DNA of 64,000 nucleotides from an uncultured Opitutales bacterium (GCA_943787575.1 CALSMY010000003.1:62001-126000); one strand, 5' to 3'. Counted from the stretch's first letter, positions 11,027 to 21,727 are shown. Numbers and translations: made by a program. The notes: a model not told the origin generated them from the letters alone.

Positions 11027-12331
11027 ATGGATATTTGTTATCATCGTTTTTCTTTGTCCCTACTGTTCATGTATTTTGGCACCATATTTCAAAGTTTTGG
11101 TGAAGATAAGAACATGTCCCTGTGGATTAGTTCCTTTCAGGATCAGTCCTATTACGAACAGATGGCTGAGATGTATGCCGAAAAGTCAGGCAGTAAGATT
11201 AATTTGCAGGTCGAGGCCTATGGGTTTAGGGAAATGCCGGACAAGCTGGGTGCTGTGATGAGAACAGGGGAAGGAGCACCCGATTTGGTGCAGTTGGATG
11301 AGACCTTTTTTGGGGTATTTCTTAACGGCCCACCCCCTTTTGTTGATTTAACTAAAAAAATTCGGAAAGCTCAGCTAAACAAAACTTTGCACAAACAAAG
11401 ATTGGAGGTTTTTACTTACGAGGGGAAGACATATGGTGTTCCCCAGTCTCTGAGCGCTTTGGTGCTCTATTACCGCAAGGATATGTTTGAGGATTTTAAT
11501 ATCCAACCCGAGGACATTACCACATGGGAAGACTTTGCGAAAGTTGGTGAAAGATTGATGAGCGAGAACGGGCAACGGTTTCTTGCCTTGGATGGCACAC
11601 TGTTTGATTCCCTGCTCCGCCAAAAGGGGAGTGATTTATTTGATGCCAAGGGAAATTTTATACCTGATGAAGATATTGCCGTATCTATCTTATCTGAATT
11701 TGCCAAGATGGCAGAAAAACAGATCGCAGTGCTTCCAGACCGTGGATCCATTTTTGACCCCGTTTTTTTTAGCGGAGATTTGGAAATGGGAGAGGTATTG
11801 TGTGTGATCGGAGCCGATTGGTATGGGCTCGATCTTTTTCAACAATTTGCCCCGGGGATGGAAGGAATGTGGGGAATGCTTCCTTTACCGACCTGGAAAA
11901 AGGCGGATGGTTCCCTGGGTCCACGCACCGCCACCTTTGCCGGGCAGGGACTAATGATCATGAATTCAAGCAAAAAACAGGAAGAGGCCTGGGACTTTAT
12001 CGAATTTGTGATGACGGATGCCGATGCCAATGCCGAACGCTTCCTACAGGGCAATAGTTTTCCCGCATACAAACCGGCATGGAAAGATCCCCGCTTAGTA
12101 AGTGAACAGCCATACTTCGAGCAATCAATGGGTGAGTTATTGATTGAATTAGCCGATGAAATCCCCCCTGTTACAGTAAATCCCAGTCGTCCCCAGGCGA
12201 TTTTTCTAATGAAGGAAAATTTCTTTTCCTCTGTAATGTATGGTACTCTGACTCCCGAGGATACAATTGTGAGAATGCGTCAGGCAATGCAGGGTGGATT
12301 CGGGGATCAACCTCCAGGCGAACAGCCTTGA
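11027..12331 (+). CDS. Extracellular solute-binding protein of a sugar-type ABC transporter
   Basis: Family 1 SBP pattern (LWISSFQDQSYYEQMAEMYAEKSG..., YGVPQSLSALVLYYRKDMFEDFNI). Followed by two permease genes. Confidence 0.8.
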   Translation: MDICYHRFSLSLLFMYFGTIFQSFGEDKNMSLWISSFQDQSYYEQMAEMYAEKSGSKINLQVEAYGFREMPDKLGAVMRTGEGAPDLVQLDETFFGVFLNGPPPFVDLTKKIRKAQLNKTLHKQRLEVFTYEGKTYGVPQSLSALVLYYRKDMFEDFNIQPEDITTWEDFAKVGERLMSENGQRFLALDGTLFDSLLRQKGSDLFDAKGNFIPDEDIAVSILSEFAKMAEKQIAVLPDRGSIFDPVFFSGDLEMGEVLCVIGADWYGLDLFQQFAPGMEGMWGMLPLPTWKKADGSLGPRTATFAGQGLMIMNSSKKQEEAWDFIEFVMTDADANAERFLQGNSFPAYKPAWKDPRLVSEQPYFEQSMGELLIELADEIPPVTVNPSRPQAIFLMKENFFSSVMYGTLTPEDTIVRMRQAMQGGFGDQPPGEQP

Positions 12332-13281
12332 TCGATTTTTGCCTTCGTATTTTGATGCCAAATAAGAGGGCAGGGCATTTATGGGGTAATTCTGGTTCCT
12401 TTCTCTTTTTAACCAGCCCATTTCTTTTATTTTGGGCCTTTTTCTGGGTGGTTCCTTTGTTCACTGGTGTGGACTTGGCGATGCAGGAGAGCCAGCAGTT
12501 TAGCGGGTCGCTACCTGGCACTGGGTATACCCATTCCCCGTTTTCCAATTTTGAACGGGCAATCAACGATCCTAAATTTATACATTCCCTGGAAAATACC
12601 TCGTTATTTGTGGGTGGATCCATCCTCATTACTTTGGGGCTGAGCTTTTTTCTGGCCATATCGGTCTATGAACTAAACAAAAAATTTCAGGGAATTTGTT
12701 TATTTTTGCTCCTCATTCCAAGTTTTGCCCTGCCTGGTAGCCTGGCCACTTTGTTTTATTTATTTTTTCATGGAAAGTCTGGTGCATTGAACCAATTTCT
12801 GGTCATTCCCCTAGGGTTTGATCCAATTAACTGGATGATGGACCCTTCCTGGATTTTACCCTGCCTGGTGCTACAGGCAGTTTGGAGATGGACCGGCGTG
12901 ATTACTTTGGTCCTTTATTGTGGAATACGGGCAATTCCCCACTGGCAATTTGAAGTTGCCCGGATTGAAGGGGCTACTGCCTGGACCAAGGTGCGAACCA
13001 TTCTTTTTCCAGGCACCCGCCATTTGCTCTTGTTTTCTGGTATTTTTCTTTTGGTTGATGGTGTGGCTGCATTTTCTGGAGCGTATAATTTACTCGGTGG
13101 TTCGGGCGGAGTGCTCGATGCTGGACTGCTCTTTGTGACCTATGCCTACCAAGTGGCATTCCCTGGAGGAAGTGGTAGGTTTGATCTGCCCCTGGCATCT
13201 GCTGCCTGTGTGCTGGTGGCAGGCACTACTGCATGTTTTGCATGGTTATTACTACGGGTAAGAAAACGCATGGGGAATTAG
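12328..13281 (+). CDS. ABC transporter permease, MalF/UgpA type
   Basis: Six TM helices with the EAA-like motif EVARIEGATAWTKVRTILFPGTRH. The start overlaps the previous stop (TTGA); an ATG lies at 12355. Confidence 0.8.
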   Translation: MIDFCLRILMPNKRAGHLWGNSGSFLFLTSPFLLFWAFFWVVPLFTGVDLAMQESQQFSGSLPGTGYTHSPFSNFERAINDPKFIHSLENTSLFVGGSILITLGLSFFLAISVYELNKKFQGICLFLLLIPSFALPGSLATLFYLFFHGKSGALNQFLVIPLGFDPINWMMDPSWILPCLVLQAVWRWTGVITLVLYCGIRAIPHWQFEVARIEGATAWTKVRTILFPGTRHLLLFSGIFLLVDGVAAFSGAYNLLGGSGGVLDAGLLFVTYAYQVAFPGGSGRFDLPLASAACVLVAGTTACFAWLLLRVRKRMGN

Positions 13282-13284
13282 AAT

Positions 13285-14091
13285 ATGAACCGTTTATTTT
13301 CACCTATTCTCACCGGGTTGGTCCTTCTGATAACCGCTTATCCCTTTGCCTGGATGTTTTTATCCTCTTTCAAAACGAACCGCGAGATATACCAACCTGG
13401 CAAAATGCTTCCGGAATCCTTTGATCCTTTTGCTTACAAACTGTTGTTTTCTGGAGAGTTATTTGATTTTACGGCCGTATTAGTACGATCCCTTTTGCTC
13501 GCGGGCGGGCAGGCGATTTTTGCCTGCCTGGTTACGGCAGCGACTGGGTTTGCTCTGGCCAAGGGAAGATTCCGGGGGAAATCCCTTCTCTTTTGGGCGG
13601 CTTTATTGATTATTTTATATCCCAAACAAGCCATGAGCCTTGCTTTGTTTGAATGGATGGCACGGTTGGAAATTACCGGGAATCTTTATGGACTCATGCT
13701 TTCGGGGGTGGCCAGCGGTTTGGGGGTTATCTTTTTTACCCAAGTCTTTCGAAAAGTGCCCGATGAATTGATCGATCTTGCCAAAGTGGAAGGACAGAGC
13801 CCGTTTTTTTGCTTTTTCACCCTGCTCCCCTTAATTTTTCCAGCCTTGTGCACCTATGGAATCCTCCACTTTTTTCTTTGCTGGCAGGAACATTTACTCC
13901 CCTTGCTGACCCTGGGGTCGGATCAACTTACCTTGCCCCTTGCCCTGGCCAAATTGGGAGATTCCAGTTACCATACACCCGAAGCGGTGGGATTAGCGGC
14001 TGGAGTACTAGCCATGATTCCTCTTTTCTTGCTTTTTGGCTACTTTTTTAGGCGGGTACGCACGGCCTTGGCAGACTGGGTGGTTTCCTGA
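13285..14091 (+). CDS. ABC transporter permease, MalG/UgpE type
   Basis: AYPFAWMFLSSFKTNREIY and DELIDLAKVEGQSPFFCFFTLLPLIFPAL (EAA loop). Confidence 0.82.
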   Translation: MNRLFSPILTGLVLLITAYPFAWMFLSSFKTNREIYQPGKMLPESFDPFAYKLLFSGELFDFTAVLVRSLLLAGGQAIFACLVTAATGFALAKGRFRGKSLLFWAALLIILYPKQAMSLALFEWMARLEITGNLYGLMLSGVASGLGVIFFTQVFRKVPDELIDLAKVEGQSPFFCFFTLLPLIFPALCTYGILHFFLCWQEHLLPLLTLGSDQLTLPLALAKLGDSSYHTPEAVGLAAGVLAMIPLFLLFGYFFRRVRTALADWVVS

Positions 14092-14096
14092 AGAAT

Positions 14097-15168
14097 TTAG
14101 ATCCGTTTACCGGTATAGCGTTCGAACCAGTGAGCCTGTTCCCACTGGGGAGATATACTCACAGTATCTTTTTCTTTAATGTCTGACCTCGTGGTCTTTA
14201 TGAAAATATTAAGGTCGTCAATTAATACTCCAAATAATCGATGATCTCCCAGGTTTTCGACTCTTTCAATCACCCCAGTGTATGGCTCCGTTTTCTGGAG
14301 CTGAAAGGGTCCAGTTTTCCGGACGTATTCCCAGCGTGATCGACCCTGTGGGCATATCATGATTAGGGAGTGGAAATTGGATGGAACCTGACCGGAATTC
14401 TGACGGAATCCCCTCTTTTTTCTCGATTTTTCCATCAATACAATTCACTCCCGGAGAGCCGAAGAATTCAGCCACAAATCGATGGGCGGGAAGATCATAA
14501 ATTTCCTCTGGTGTGCCCACCTGTAAAACCTCTCCCTTGCGCAATACACAAATTCTTTGACCCAAGGTCATAGCCTCTGCTTGGTCATGGGTCACATAAA
14601 TTGTGGTCCTTGGCCTTTCTTGGTGCAAGCGGGCAAGTTCTGAGCGCATGCCTGCACGGAATTGAGGATCAAGATTACCCAGGGGTTCATCAAATAAATG
14701 AATTTTTGGATCGCGGGCAAGAAGGCGTCCAAGTGCCACCCGTTGGCGTTGTCCGCCACTTAATTGATTAGGTTTACGTCTGAGAAATTCCAGGATTTCC
14801 AACTTTTGGGCGATCCCTTCGACTTTTTTTCGAATTTCAGGGGCTGATTCCCGACGGACCTGCAAACCGTATGCCATATTGTCAAAGACAGAAAGGTGGG
14901 GAAAGAGGGCATAGTTTTGAAAGACCATGCCAAGGTCCCGCTCCTGAGGTGCGAGTTGGTCGGAATCTTTTCCAAATATATCAATCGATCCATGGGTCTG
15001 GTTTTCCAAGCCGGCAATTAAGCGAAGCAATGTACTTTTTCCGCAACCAGACGGACCAACCACCACAAGGAATTCGCCCTCGGCAACTTTGAGGTCGATC
15101 GATTTTAGGGCATGAATATCCGGGGGGAAGGTCTTGCTTACCTGCTTAAATGAAATCGCACTGCTCAT
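14097..15168 (-). CDS. ABC transporter ATP-binding protein, MalK/UgpC type, C-terminus frameshifted near 14280
   Basis: Walker A GPSGCGKSTLL, signature LSGGQRQRVALGRLL, Walker B IHLFDEPLGNLD. The TOBE-like C-terminus continues in another frame. Confidence 0.85.
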
Positions 15169-15218
15169 GGAAATATACCCACTTTAAGCATGGATGAGCT
15201 GGGGTAAAGCTTTGTCGC

Positions 15219-15989
15219 TTGAGCATAGAGGTCCGAAAACATAGGATGGAAATTGTGAAGTGTTCACATATTTGCAGGCATACACTTGGAGGATTGGTCC
15301 TCTGGTTCCTTGGTGCTGGCTTCACTGGCTGTCAGACGGAAGCTCCTCAGGTTAAAAGGATTACCAAGACGATGGAAAAGGAATCCCTTGCACGGATGGA
15401 TGGATTGGTCCGCGAGTGTCGGGTATGTCATGGTGTGGAAGAGGCCCAACGGGGGCCCATTCTGGACGGAATGGAATATGGGTACCTCTATGACCAGTTG
15501 CAAAAATTCCGTTCAGGCATACGCGGACAGAACCCCGATAATCGTTCTGAGCACTTAATGGGCATAGGAATTAAGAAAGTAAAGAATGACTTGGAATCTG
15601 CTTATTTGGCCGACTGGTTTGCACGGCAGGAACCCAAACCCGCGGTTCGTACGGTGGTGGGAGACTTGGATCGTGGTAAACTTTTTTACGAGGCTCGTTG
15701 TGTATCATGCCATGGAGAACAGGCGGAAGGAAACCGTTTGCTTGCCGGACCCGCTCTCAACCGTTTGGAAGGCTGGTACTTTCTCGAACAGATGCGCAAG
15801 TTCCGTTCAGGCGACCGGGGATACCACCCGTTGGATGAGTCCGGAAGGGTGATGGCGGCGGCATCCAAAGGAATAACTGATAGCACTTTGCGTGACCTGG
15901 TTGCCTATGTTGTGAGCGCACATGGCCCAGCTGATGCTCCTTCGATGCGCGACCGCATGGTACCGGGAAAATCTGTGAAGCCTTTTTAA
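15219..15989 (+). CDS. Di-heme c-type cytochrome
   Basis: Two CxxCH motifs (CRVCH, CVSCH), each followed by an LxxGxxYxxLxxFRSGxRG-like segment. Confidence 0.8.
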   Translation: MSIEVRKHRMEIVKCSHICRHTLGGLVLWFLGAGFTGCQTEAPQVKRITKTMEKESLARMDGLVRECRVCHGVEEAQRGPILDGMEYGYLYDQLQKFRSGIRGQNPDNRSEHLMGIGIKKVKNDLESAYLADWFARQEPKPAVRTVVGDLDRGKLFYEARCVSCHGEQAEGNRLLAGPALNRLEGWYFLEQMRKFRSGDRGYHPLDESGRVMAAASKGITDSTLRDLVAYVVSAHGPADAPSMRDRMVPGKSVKPF

Positions 15990-16654
15990 GCCCCGTACTG
16001 GGCGTGGAGAGACCCCAGTCGTTCCGGAGTGCCCACATCATCCCATTCTCCTCGATGTAGCCGTCCACCTACCAGGTTGCTGGATATTGCTTGTTTGAGG
16101 CGGGGGACAATGGAAAATTTCTCAACCGTTGCTCCGTCAAGAATGCTCGGGTGGTAGAGAGCGATACCGGCATAGAGGTATTCTGGAGTCTGATGTTCAA
16201 TTACACGGTCTTGGGAAAGAGAGAAATCTCCCCGTTCCCGCCAGTCAGGCTTGGGCACGAGGAAGAGCATTGCCTGATCATCCTGGGGTAAGGCATGAGG
16301 AATAGTGGAAAAATCCAGATCGCACCAGACATCGCCATTAACCACCAAAAAAGTATCGTTTCCTAACAAGGGCAGGGCCTTGGCCAATCCGCCCCCGGTT
16401 TCAAGGGGTTCCGGGCCTTCATCTGAATAAGAGATCGAAAGCCCCCAGGTTGCACCGTTCCCCAAGGCTTCGGGAATTTTAGAGCCTAAGTGTCCAAGAT
16501 TGATCACCACTTCGTTAAATCCTGCAGCGGCCAATTTTTCGAGGTGGTGGACGATTAATGGCTTTCCTCCTACAGTCACAAGGGGTTTGGGAGTATGGTC
16601 AGTCAGGGGGCGTAGGCGATTGCCATAGCCTGCAGCTAGTACCATTGCCTTCAT
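15986..16654 (-). CDS. murU: Nucleotidyltransferase, MurU-like (N-acetylmuramate-1-phosphate uridylyltransferase family)
   Basis: MKAMVLAAGYGNRLRPLTDHTPKPLVTVGGKPLI...ETGGGLAKALPLLGNDTFLVVNGDVWCDLDF. Directly downstream of an AmgK-like kinase. Confidence 0.75.
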   Translation of the reverse strand: MKAMVLAAGYGNRLRPLTDHTPKPLVTVGGKPLIVHHLEKLAAAGFNEVVINLGHLGSKIPEALGNGATWGLSISYSDEGPEPLETGGGLAKALPLLGNDTFLVVNGDVWCDLDFSTIPHALPQDDQAMLFLVPKPDWRERGDFSLSQDRVIEHQTPEYLYAGIALYHPSILDGATVEKFSIVPRLKQAISSNLVGGRLHRGEWDDVGTPERLGSLHAQYGA

Positions 16655-16660
16655 CGGTTT

Positions 16661-17648
16661 TTAGGAGTCGGGAGAAAGCAGGGATGCCTGTTCCACGAGG
16701 GCCTGGAGATCGCAAAGCTCCGGGTAGGTTTTTAGGACCTGTTTTACATAGCCCAGTACACGGGGAACATCCGCTAAATATTCAGGTTTTCCATCGCGGA
16801 TTTTTAAGCGATGAAAAATACCAACACATTTTAAATGTCTTTGTAATCCCGCCCAATCAAACCATTTGTTGATGGTGCCCTCATCGATTTCCGGTCCGGT
16901 TAAACCACATTGAACAAGTTGTGTGCGGAAACTTCTGACCTGCCGGACTATCCAGTCCTCGGAGTTATCGACATAGCAATCGCGCAACAAGGATACCAAA
17001 TCGTAAGTAATTGGCCCAAACATGGCCCCTTGAAAATCAATAATTCCGGGAGTTCCATCATTGGTTACCAATAGATTGCGGCAATGAAAGTCCCGGTGCA
17101 TGAAGGATTTGGGAATGGTATCGACCCCATCAATCATAGGTTTGGTATATTTTTCGAACTCCTGGCTGGATACATCAGGCAGGCACCATTCCCTAAAGAT
17201 CTCAAGTTCCTTTGATTGCCAGGCACGATCAAAAACAGGCAGTTCAGTGGCCCATTCACCCAAGCTTTTTTGAAATTTAATAATTTCTTCAATGGCAAGC
17301 TCATAGAGATCATTCCTACGCTCACTTGCCAGGGCTTCCTGGTAGTGTAAATCTCCGAAGTCTGAAAGGATGAGAAATCCCTTTTCCAGGTCCTGAAAAT
17401 AAACTTGGGGAACCTGGATTCCAGAATCTTTAAGCTTTTTGGGCAAGATGGACGAAGGGAGCACAGGGTTCCAATTCGGGGGGGGCATCCATTACCACCC
17501 GCGGACCATCTGGAGTGTGAATACGAAAGTAACGACGAAAACTGGCATCTGCCGAGGCGACTTCCAATTCGCAACCACCATAAGGGGTGGATTGATTTAT
17601 CCATTCGCAAAGAAATTCCCTGCGTTCGTCCACCACCATAACTTCCAC
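16661..17648 (-). CDS. amgK: AmgK-like aminoglycoside-phosphotransferase-fold sugar kinase, frameshifted near 17440
   Basis: N-part ELEVASADASFRRYFRIHTPDGPRVVMDAPPELEPCAPFVHLAQ. It continues in another frame as KLKDSGIQVPQVYFQDLEKGFLILSDFGD...FMHRDFHCRNLLV...IIDFQGAMFGPITYDLVSLLRD. Confidence 0.75.
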
Positions 17649-17762
17649 AAGTTTGTTTCTCTCTAATTTTTAGGTCCCGTCAAAGAAAAAAAAGCGGGCC
17701 AGTCCGACTCCCTTTATTGATCGGATAAAAGAGGCAAAAAATATCGGGACCTGAATATGCAA

Positions 17763-18764
17763 TCAGGCACCAAGTCGATGGTCAGGTTTGAGGTATTGCA
17801 CAACATAATCGTGAACCGCTTCCTCGAGTGAAAACAAGGCATTGCTGTAGCCTGCCTCACGAAGCTTTTCAATTTTAGCCTCAGTAAAATATTGGTACTT
17901 ATCGCGGAGGATTTCTGGCATTTCAATAAAACGAATGTTTGGTTCCATACCTAGGGCGGAAAAGATTGCCCGTCCCAGATCGAGCCAGGTGCGTGCTTTT
18001 CCACTTCCGAGGTTAAACAGACCGTTGGTATGATGGTTTTCTCCCAGCCATAAAGACATCAATACGGCATCCTTGACATAGAGAAAATCACGCATTTGCT
18101 CGCCATCCCGGTAGCCTGGATGATGGCTCTTAAATAGGGTCATCTCTTCGGTGCCAGCAATTTGTTCGTAGGCTTTACTCACTACGGAGCGCATACTTCC
18201 CTTGTGCTCTTCATTTGGCCCATAGACATTAAAATATTTGAGTCCCACAATTTGATCGAGCCAACCATTCTCCTGGGCAAGCAGATCAAATTTGTGCTTC
18301 GACCAACCATACAAGTTTAAAGGGGTAAACTTTTTTAAATCCAAATCCTGATCGTCCATTCCCAAGGAACCATCTCCATATGTTGATGCTGAGGAGGCGT
18401 AAACAAAACGAACGCCATTTTCGAGTGACCATTCGCAAAGTTCTCTGGTGTAGCCGAGGTTGTTGTCGTTTAAATATGCCTCGTTGGTCTCGGTAGTGCT
18501 TGAGCAGGCACCGAGGTGGAAAATCGTGGAGACTTCAGAGAGTTCTCCGCTGTTGTCCGCAATCATTTTGCGGAAATTTTCTGGTGTGATCCGGCGGGAA
18601 TAAGAAAGATCCTTGAGGTTGCGCTCCTTCAAATTGTTCGGCTCTGCCCAATCGACCAACCATAGGTTTTGTAAATTTCGATTATTTAATCCCCAAATAA
18701 TTGCACTACCGATGAGACCGGCACCACCGGTGACCACAATGGTGCCACGGGCAAGGTTACTCAT
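17763..18764 (-). CDS. hldD: ADP-L-glycero-D-manno-heptose-6-epimerase
   Basis: Extended SDR: VVTGGAGLIGSAIIWGLNNR, IFHLGACSSTTETN, YASSASTYGDG, LKYFNVYGPNEEHKG. Confidence 0.85.
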   Translation of the reverse strand: MSNLARGTIVVTGGAGLIGSAIIWGLNNRNLQNLWLVDWAEPNNLKERNLKDLSYSRRITPENFRKMIADNSGELSEVSTIFHLGACSSTTETNEAYLNDNNLGYTRELCEWSLENGVRFVYASSASTYGDGSLGMDDQDLDLKKFTPLNLYGWSKHKFDLLAQENGWLDQIVGLKYFNVYGPNEEHKGSMRSVVSKAYEQIAGTEEMTLFKSHHPGYRDGEQMRDFLYVKDAVLMSLWLGENHHTNGLFNLGSGKARTWLDLGRAIFSALGMEPNIRFIEMPEILRDKYQYFTEAKIEKLREAGYSNALFSLEEAVHDYVVQYLKPDHRLGA

Positions 18765-19569
18765 GAGAAAGTTCCACCGAGCGTGCCCGGGCAGCTTCCA
18801 CGGCATGACGAACAATGGTTCTTAATTCGTCAGCTGAAAAACTTTCCAGTGCTGCCTGGGTGGTCCCATTGGGAGATGTTACCTGGTCGCGCAATTCTTT
18901 GGGCCCTAATTCGGAAGATTCCATGAGCCTGGCAGCTCCGCAAACCGTACTCAGGGCAAGTTCTTTGGCAAGTTTTCCGGATAGTCCAATTGCTCTGGCC
19001 GCCTCTTCCAGGGCACAGGTAAATTCAAAAACATATGCCGGGCCGCTCCCACTTATGGCAGTAACTCGGTCTAAGTCCGCCTCTTCACCGAGTTCGTACG
19101 CTTTTCCAAGAGATGACAGAATTTGTTCAATCATTTTTTGGTCGGGTAGAGAGGGAGGCTGTGCAAACAAGTAACCAGTTACTCCATGCCCAATTTGCCC
19201 GGGAGTGTTAGGCATGGAACGAACCACATTTCGTGCCTGCGGGAAAGCCTTGGAAAGTTTGGCAATGGGAATACCTGCCATAATTGAAAGAATTAGGCAG
19301 CCAGCACTTTTTTCAGAAACGGAGGGGGGGAGTTCGTTAATTTGTTGAGGCTTGCAACCAAGAATAAGTACGGAGGGTGAACTTGCTAACATTTCCTCGA
19401 CTGAATCGAATCGGGAAATCCCTGTGTCCTTGGAGAGTTTTTCTGAGGTTCCATCATTTGCCGAACAGCAGGAAATTTGCTCAGGGGCAAAGGAATTGGT
19501 ACGCAATAAACTATGTACGATGGCGGATACCATTTTACCCGCTCCAATGAAGCCAAGAGACTGGCTCAC
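18757..19569 (-). CDS. proC: Pyrroline-5-carboxylate reductase
   Basis: LGFIGAGKMVSAIV, VRSMPNTPGQIGHGVTGY, SGSGPAYVFEF, LRDQVTSPNGTTQAAL. GTG start overlaps the upstream stop. Confidence 0.88.
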   Translation of the reverse strand: MSQSLGFIGAGKMVSAIVHSLLRTNSFAPEQISCCSANDGTSEKLSKDTGISRFDSVEEMLASSPSVLILGCKPQQINELPPSVSEKSAGCLILSIMAGIPIAKLSKAFPQARNVVRSMPNTPGQIGHGVTGYLFAQPPSLPDQKMIEQILSSLGKAYELGEEADLDRVTAISGSGPAYVFEFTCALEEAARAIGLSGKLAKELALSTVCGAARLMESSELGPKELRDQVTSPNGTTQAALESFSADELRTIVRHAVEAARARSVELSHE

Positions 19570-20201
19570 TCCGACACCTCCTGTTTGTTGGTCTCTTGAA
19601 TGGTAATCGTCCCACCAATCATGTCGTGCAGACAACGGCGTTGTCGGTTAAGAAAGCAAAAAAGAAAATTCATTAATCCGGGAAGAAGGAATGGAGTAAT
19701 CAAAATGAGGGAACTTAGTCCTTTGCCTGCGGCCCGAAAGAATTGCTTGAAAGGAGAAGGTGGGAGGTCGGTTCCATCCATTCTTACGGTGCGCAATCCA
19801 AAGGTTGCTTTCCCCAGGCTTTTTCCAAAAAAGAAGCGCTCTCCGATAAAAAAATATAAGATGGGCAAAAAACAGGCCCATACCACCATGGCCATGAGCA
19901 TTTCATAGGTTTCAGGAGAAAGTCCGGATTGATCAATAAATCGAGACATTTCTTCTGAATTCATCTGATTTTCCTGGGCAAGTAGGGTGGCTTGTTGGAG
20001 CAGGCTTTTAAATTCATCCTGTGTATGCTTGTCCCAAAAATTGGGCAGGAAATGAGCCATTAATTGAAGGATCAGGATGATCAAAATAAAATCCATCGCA
20101 AACGCGATCGTGCGTTTGAGCAAAGGAGCTGGCTCGAGGCTGGCGGTTTGGTTTGTCTCTTCTTCCTCGTCATCGAGGGTGCGGGTGGGGGATTCGTTCA
20201 T
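19566..20201 (-). CDS. RDD family membrane protein
   Basis: LLKRTIAFAMDFILIILILQ...GKSLGKATFGLRTVRMDG...QRRCLHDMIGGT. Confidence 0.75.
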   Translation of the reverse strand: MNESPTRTLDDEEEETNQTASLEPAPLLKRTIAFAMDFILIILILQLMAHFLPNFWDKHTQDEFKSLLQQATLLAQENQMNSEEMSRFIDQSGLSPETYEMLMAMVVWACFLPILYFFIGERFFFGKSLGKATFGLRTVRMDGTDLPPSPFKQFFRAAGKGLSSLILITPFLLPGLMNFLFCFLNRQRRCLHDMIGGTITIQETNKQEVSE

Positions 20202-21079
20202 TCAGGCTGTGTTAAGCTTTGTTCGAAGGCTTGAACCGTATTAGCCATGAGCATGGCTACGGTCATCGGGCCAACCCCTCCGGGTACCGGTGTGATATGA
20301 GAGGTCTTGGGGGCCACTTGTTCAAAATCAACATCACCCACCAAGCGGTAACCCGATTTGCGGGAACTGTCTTCAATGCGATTGATTCCCACATCAATTA
20401 CGGCACATCCAGGCTTGATCATATCTGCAGTTACAAAGTTTGGCTTCCCTATGGCGGCGATGAGTAGATCCGCCTCCCGGGTATGGGCTGGCAGGTTGTG
20501 GGTTCTGGAATGGCAAAATGTGACTGTGGCATTGCCAGGTATCGAACGGTTAAGCAGTAACATGCCAATAGGTTTTCCCACAATTAAACTGCGGCCTAAT
20601 ACGACCACCCGTTTACCTGCTGTTTCAATGTCTGTACGCTTAATTAGTTCAATAATGCCGGCGGGTGTGCAGGATCGGAAAGCATCGGGTTGTTCCTGGC
20701 AAAGTTTTCCCAGGTTTACTGCGTTAAATCCATCCACATCTTTGGCGGGTGATACCCGGTTAAATATCTGAACATCATTAATATGAAGGGGGAGGGGGGC
20801 CTGCACCAAGATGCCGTGCACTGAGATATCACCGTTTAAACGGTCAATTTCCGCAAGCAATTGATTTTCAGATATGGTGGCGGGAAATACGAGTAACCTG
20901 GCATCGATACCTAATGAAGCTGCGGTTTTTTCCTTTTTCTTAACATAAGAGATGGATGCTGGATCATCCCCTACACGGACAAAAGTTACGCAGGGCTTTC
21001 CGTATTCAAATGCAGAAATTCTGCTTTGTAGTTCGTCCAAGACTTCCTGGGCAATTTGGTTGCCATCGATCAATTCCAT
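20198..21079 (-). CDS. folD: Bifunctional methylenetetrahydrofolate dehydrogenase/cyclohydrolase
   Basis: YVKKKEKTAASLGID, GILVQAPLPLH, PAKDVDGFNAVNLGKL, VVVLGRSLIVGKPIGMLL, TPVPGGVGPMTVAMLMANT. Confidence 0.93.
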   Translation of the reverse strand: MELIDGNQIAQEVLDELQSRISAFEYGKPCVTFVRVGDDPASISYVKKKEKTAASLGIDARLLVFPATISENQLLAEIDRLNGDISVHGILVQAPLPLHINDVQIFNRVSPAKDVDGFNAVNLGKLCQEQPDAFRSCTPAGIIELIKRTDIETAGKRVVVLGRSLIVGKPIGMLLLNRSIPGNATVTFCHSRTHNLPAHTREADLLIAAIGKPNFVTADMIKPGCAVIDVGINRIEDSSRKSGYRLVGDVDFEQVAPKTSHITPVPGGVGPMTVAMLMANTVQAFEQSLTQPE

Positions 21080-21172
21080 GACCCGGGAGAGTTCGTAAGA
21101 GGTCTAGCAGGTTGAATCAATTCGAAAGGCGCAGCACTCGTGCCCGTATGACCAATTCGTCTGATCCTTCCT

Positions 21173-21727
21173 CTACAGGTTCAGCATACCGAGAACATTG
21201 ATCTGCTGGTCAGTAAATTGCTGGGGGTCGACGGCTTTTAATTGATCAACATCAATAAATGCGAGTCTTTTCCCTTTTGAGTTTTCCAATTGGTAAGGAA
21301 AGTCGTAAGCGAAGCCGAGTTTGCGAGGTTTAAAAACAAGAGTGCCTTCAAAGTTTCGAACAATTCGTGTAGCTGGTTTATTTTTGGGAGGATCCAGGGG
21401 AAGGGTGTTCGGATCGGGTTTTACCTGTTCGGTCTCCAAGGGGTCAAGTTCGTCAATTCTCGAACTCCCTGAGTCATTTGAATTGCTTGACGATTCAGTT
21501 TGTTGCAATGGATCACCCGAGTTTTCAATGGTTGTTTGAACTGGTTTATCATTCCATCTTTCTCTCCCCACCACCACGGGCTCAACTTCAGGAGCGCCGG
21601 CATTGAAAGCCTCACCTAGGCTGGGGGAATCCCCTTGGGCGGGTTGTCCAAATGCAGAAGAAAAAGAAAGCAGGGAAACCGCCATTCCCCCGATGATTTT
21701 GGTATTGTATAAATTAAAATTTCCCAT
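21173..21727 (-). CDS. Hypothetical secreted protein
   Basis: Intact ORF with an N-terminal signal-like segment and a low-complexity middle. Confidence 0.4.
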   Translation of the reverse strand: MGNFNLYNTKIIGGMAVSLLSFSSAFGQPAQGDSPSLGEAFNAGAPEVEPVVVGRERWNDKPVQTTIENSGDPLQQTESSSNSNDSGSSRIDELDPLETEQVKPDPNTLPLDPPKNKPATRIVRNFEGTLVFKPRKLGFAYDFPYQLENSKGKRLAFIDVDQLKAVDPQQFTDQQINVLGMLNL

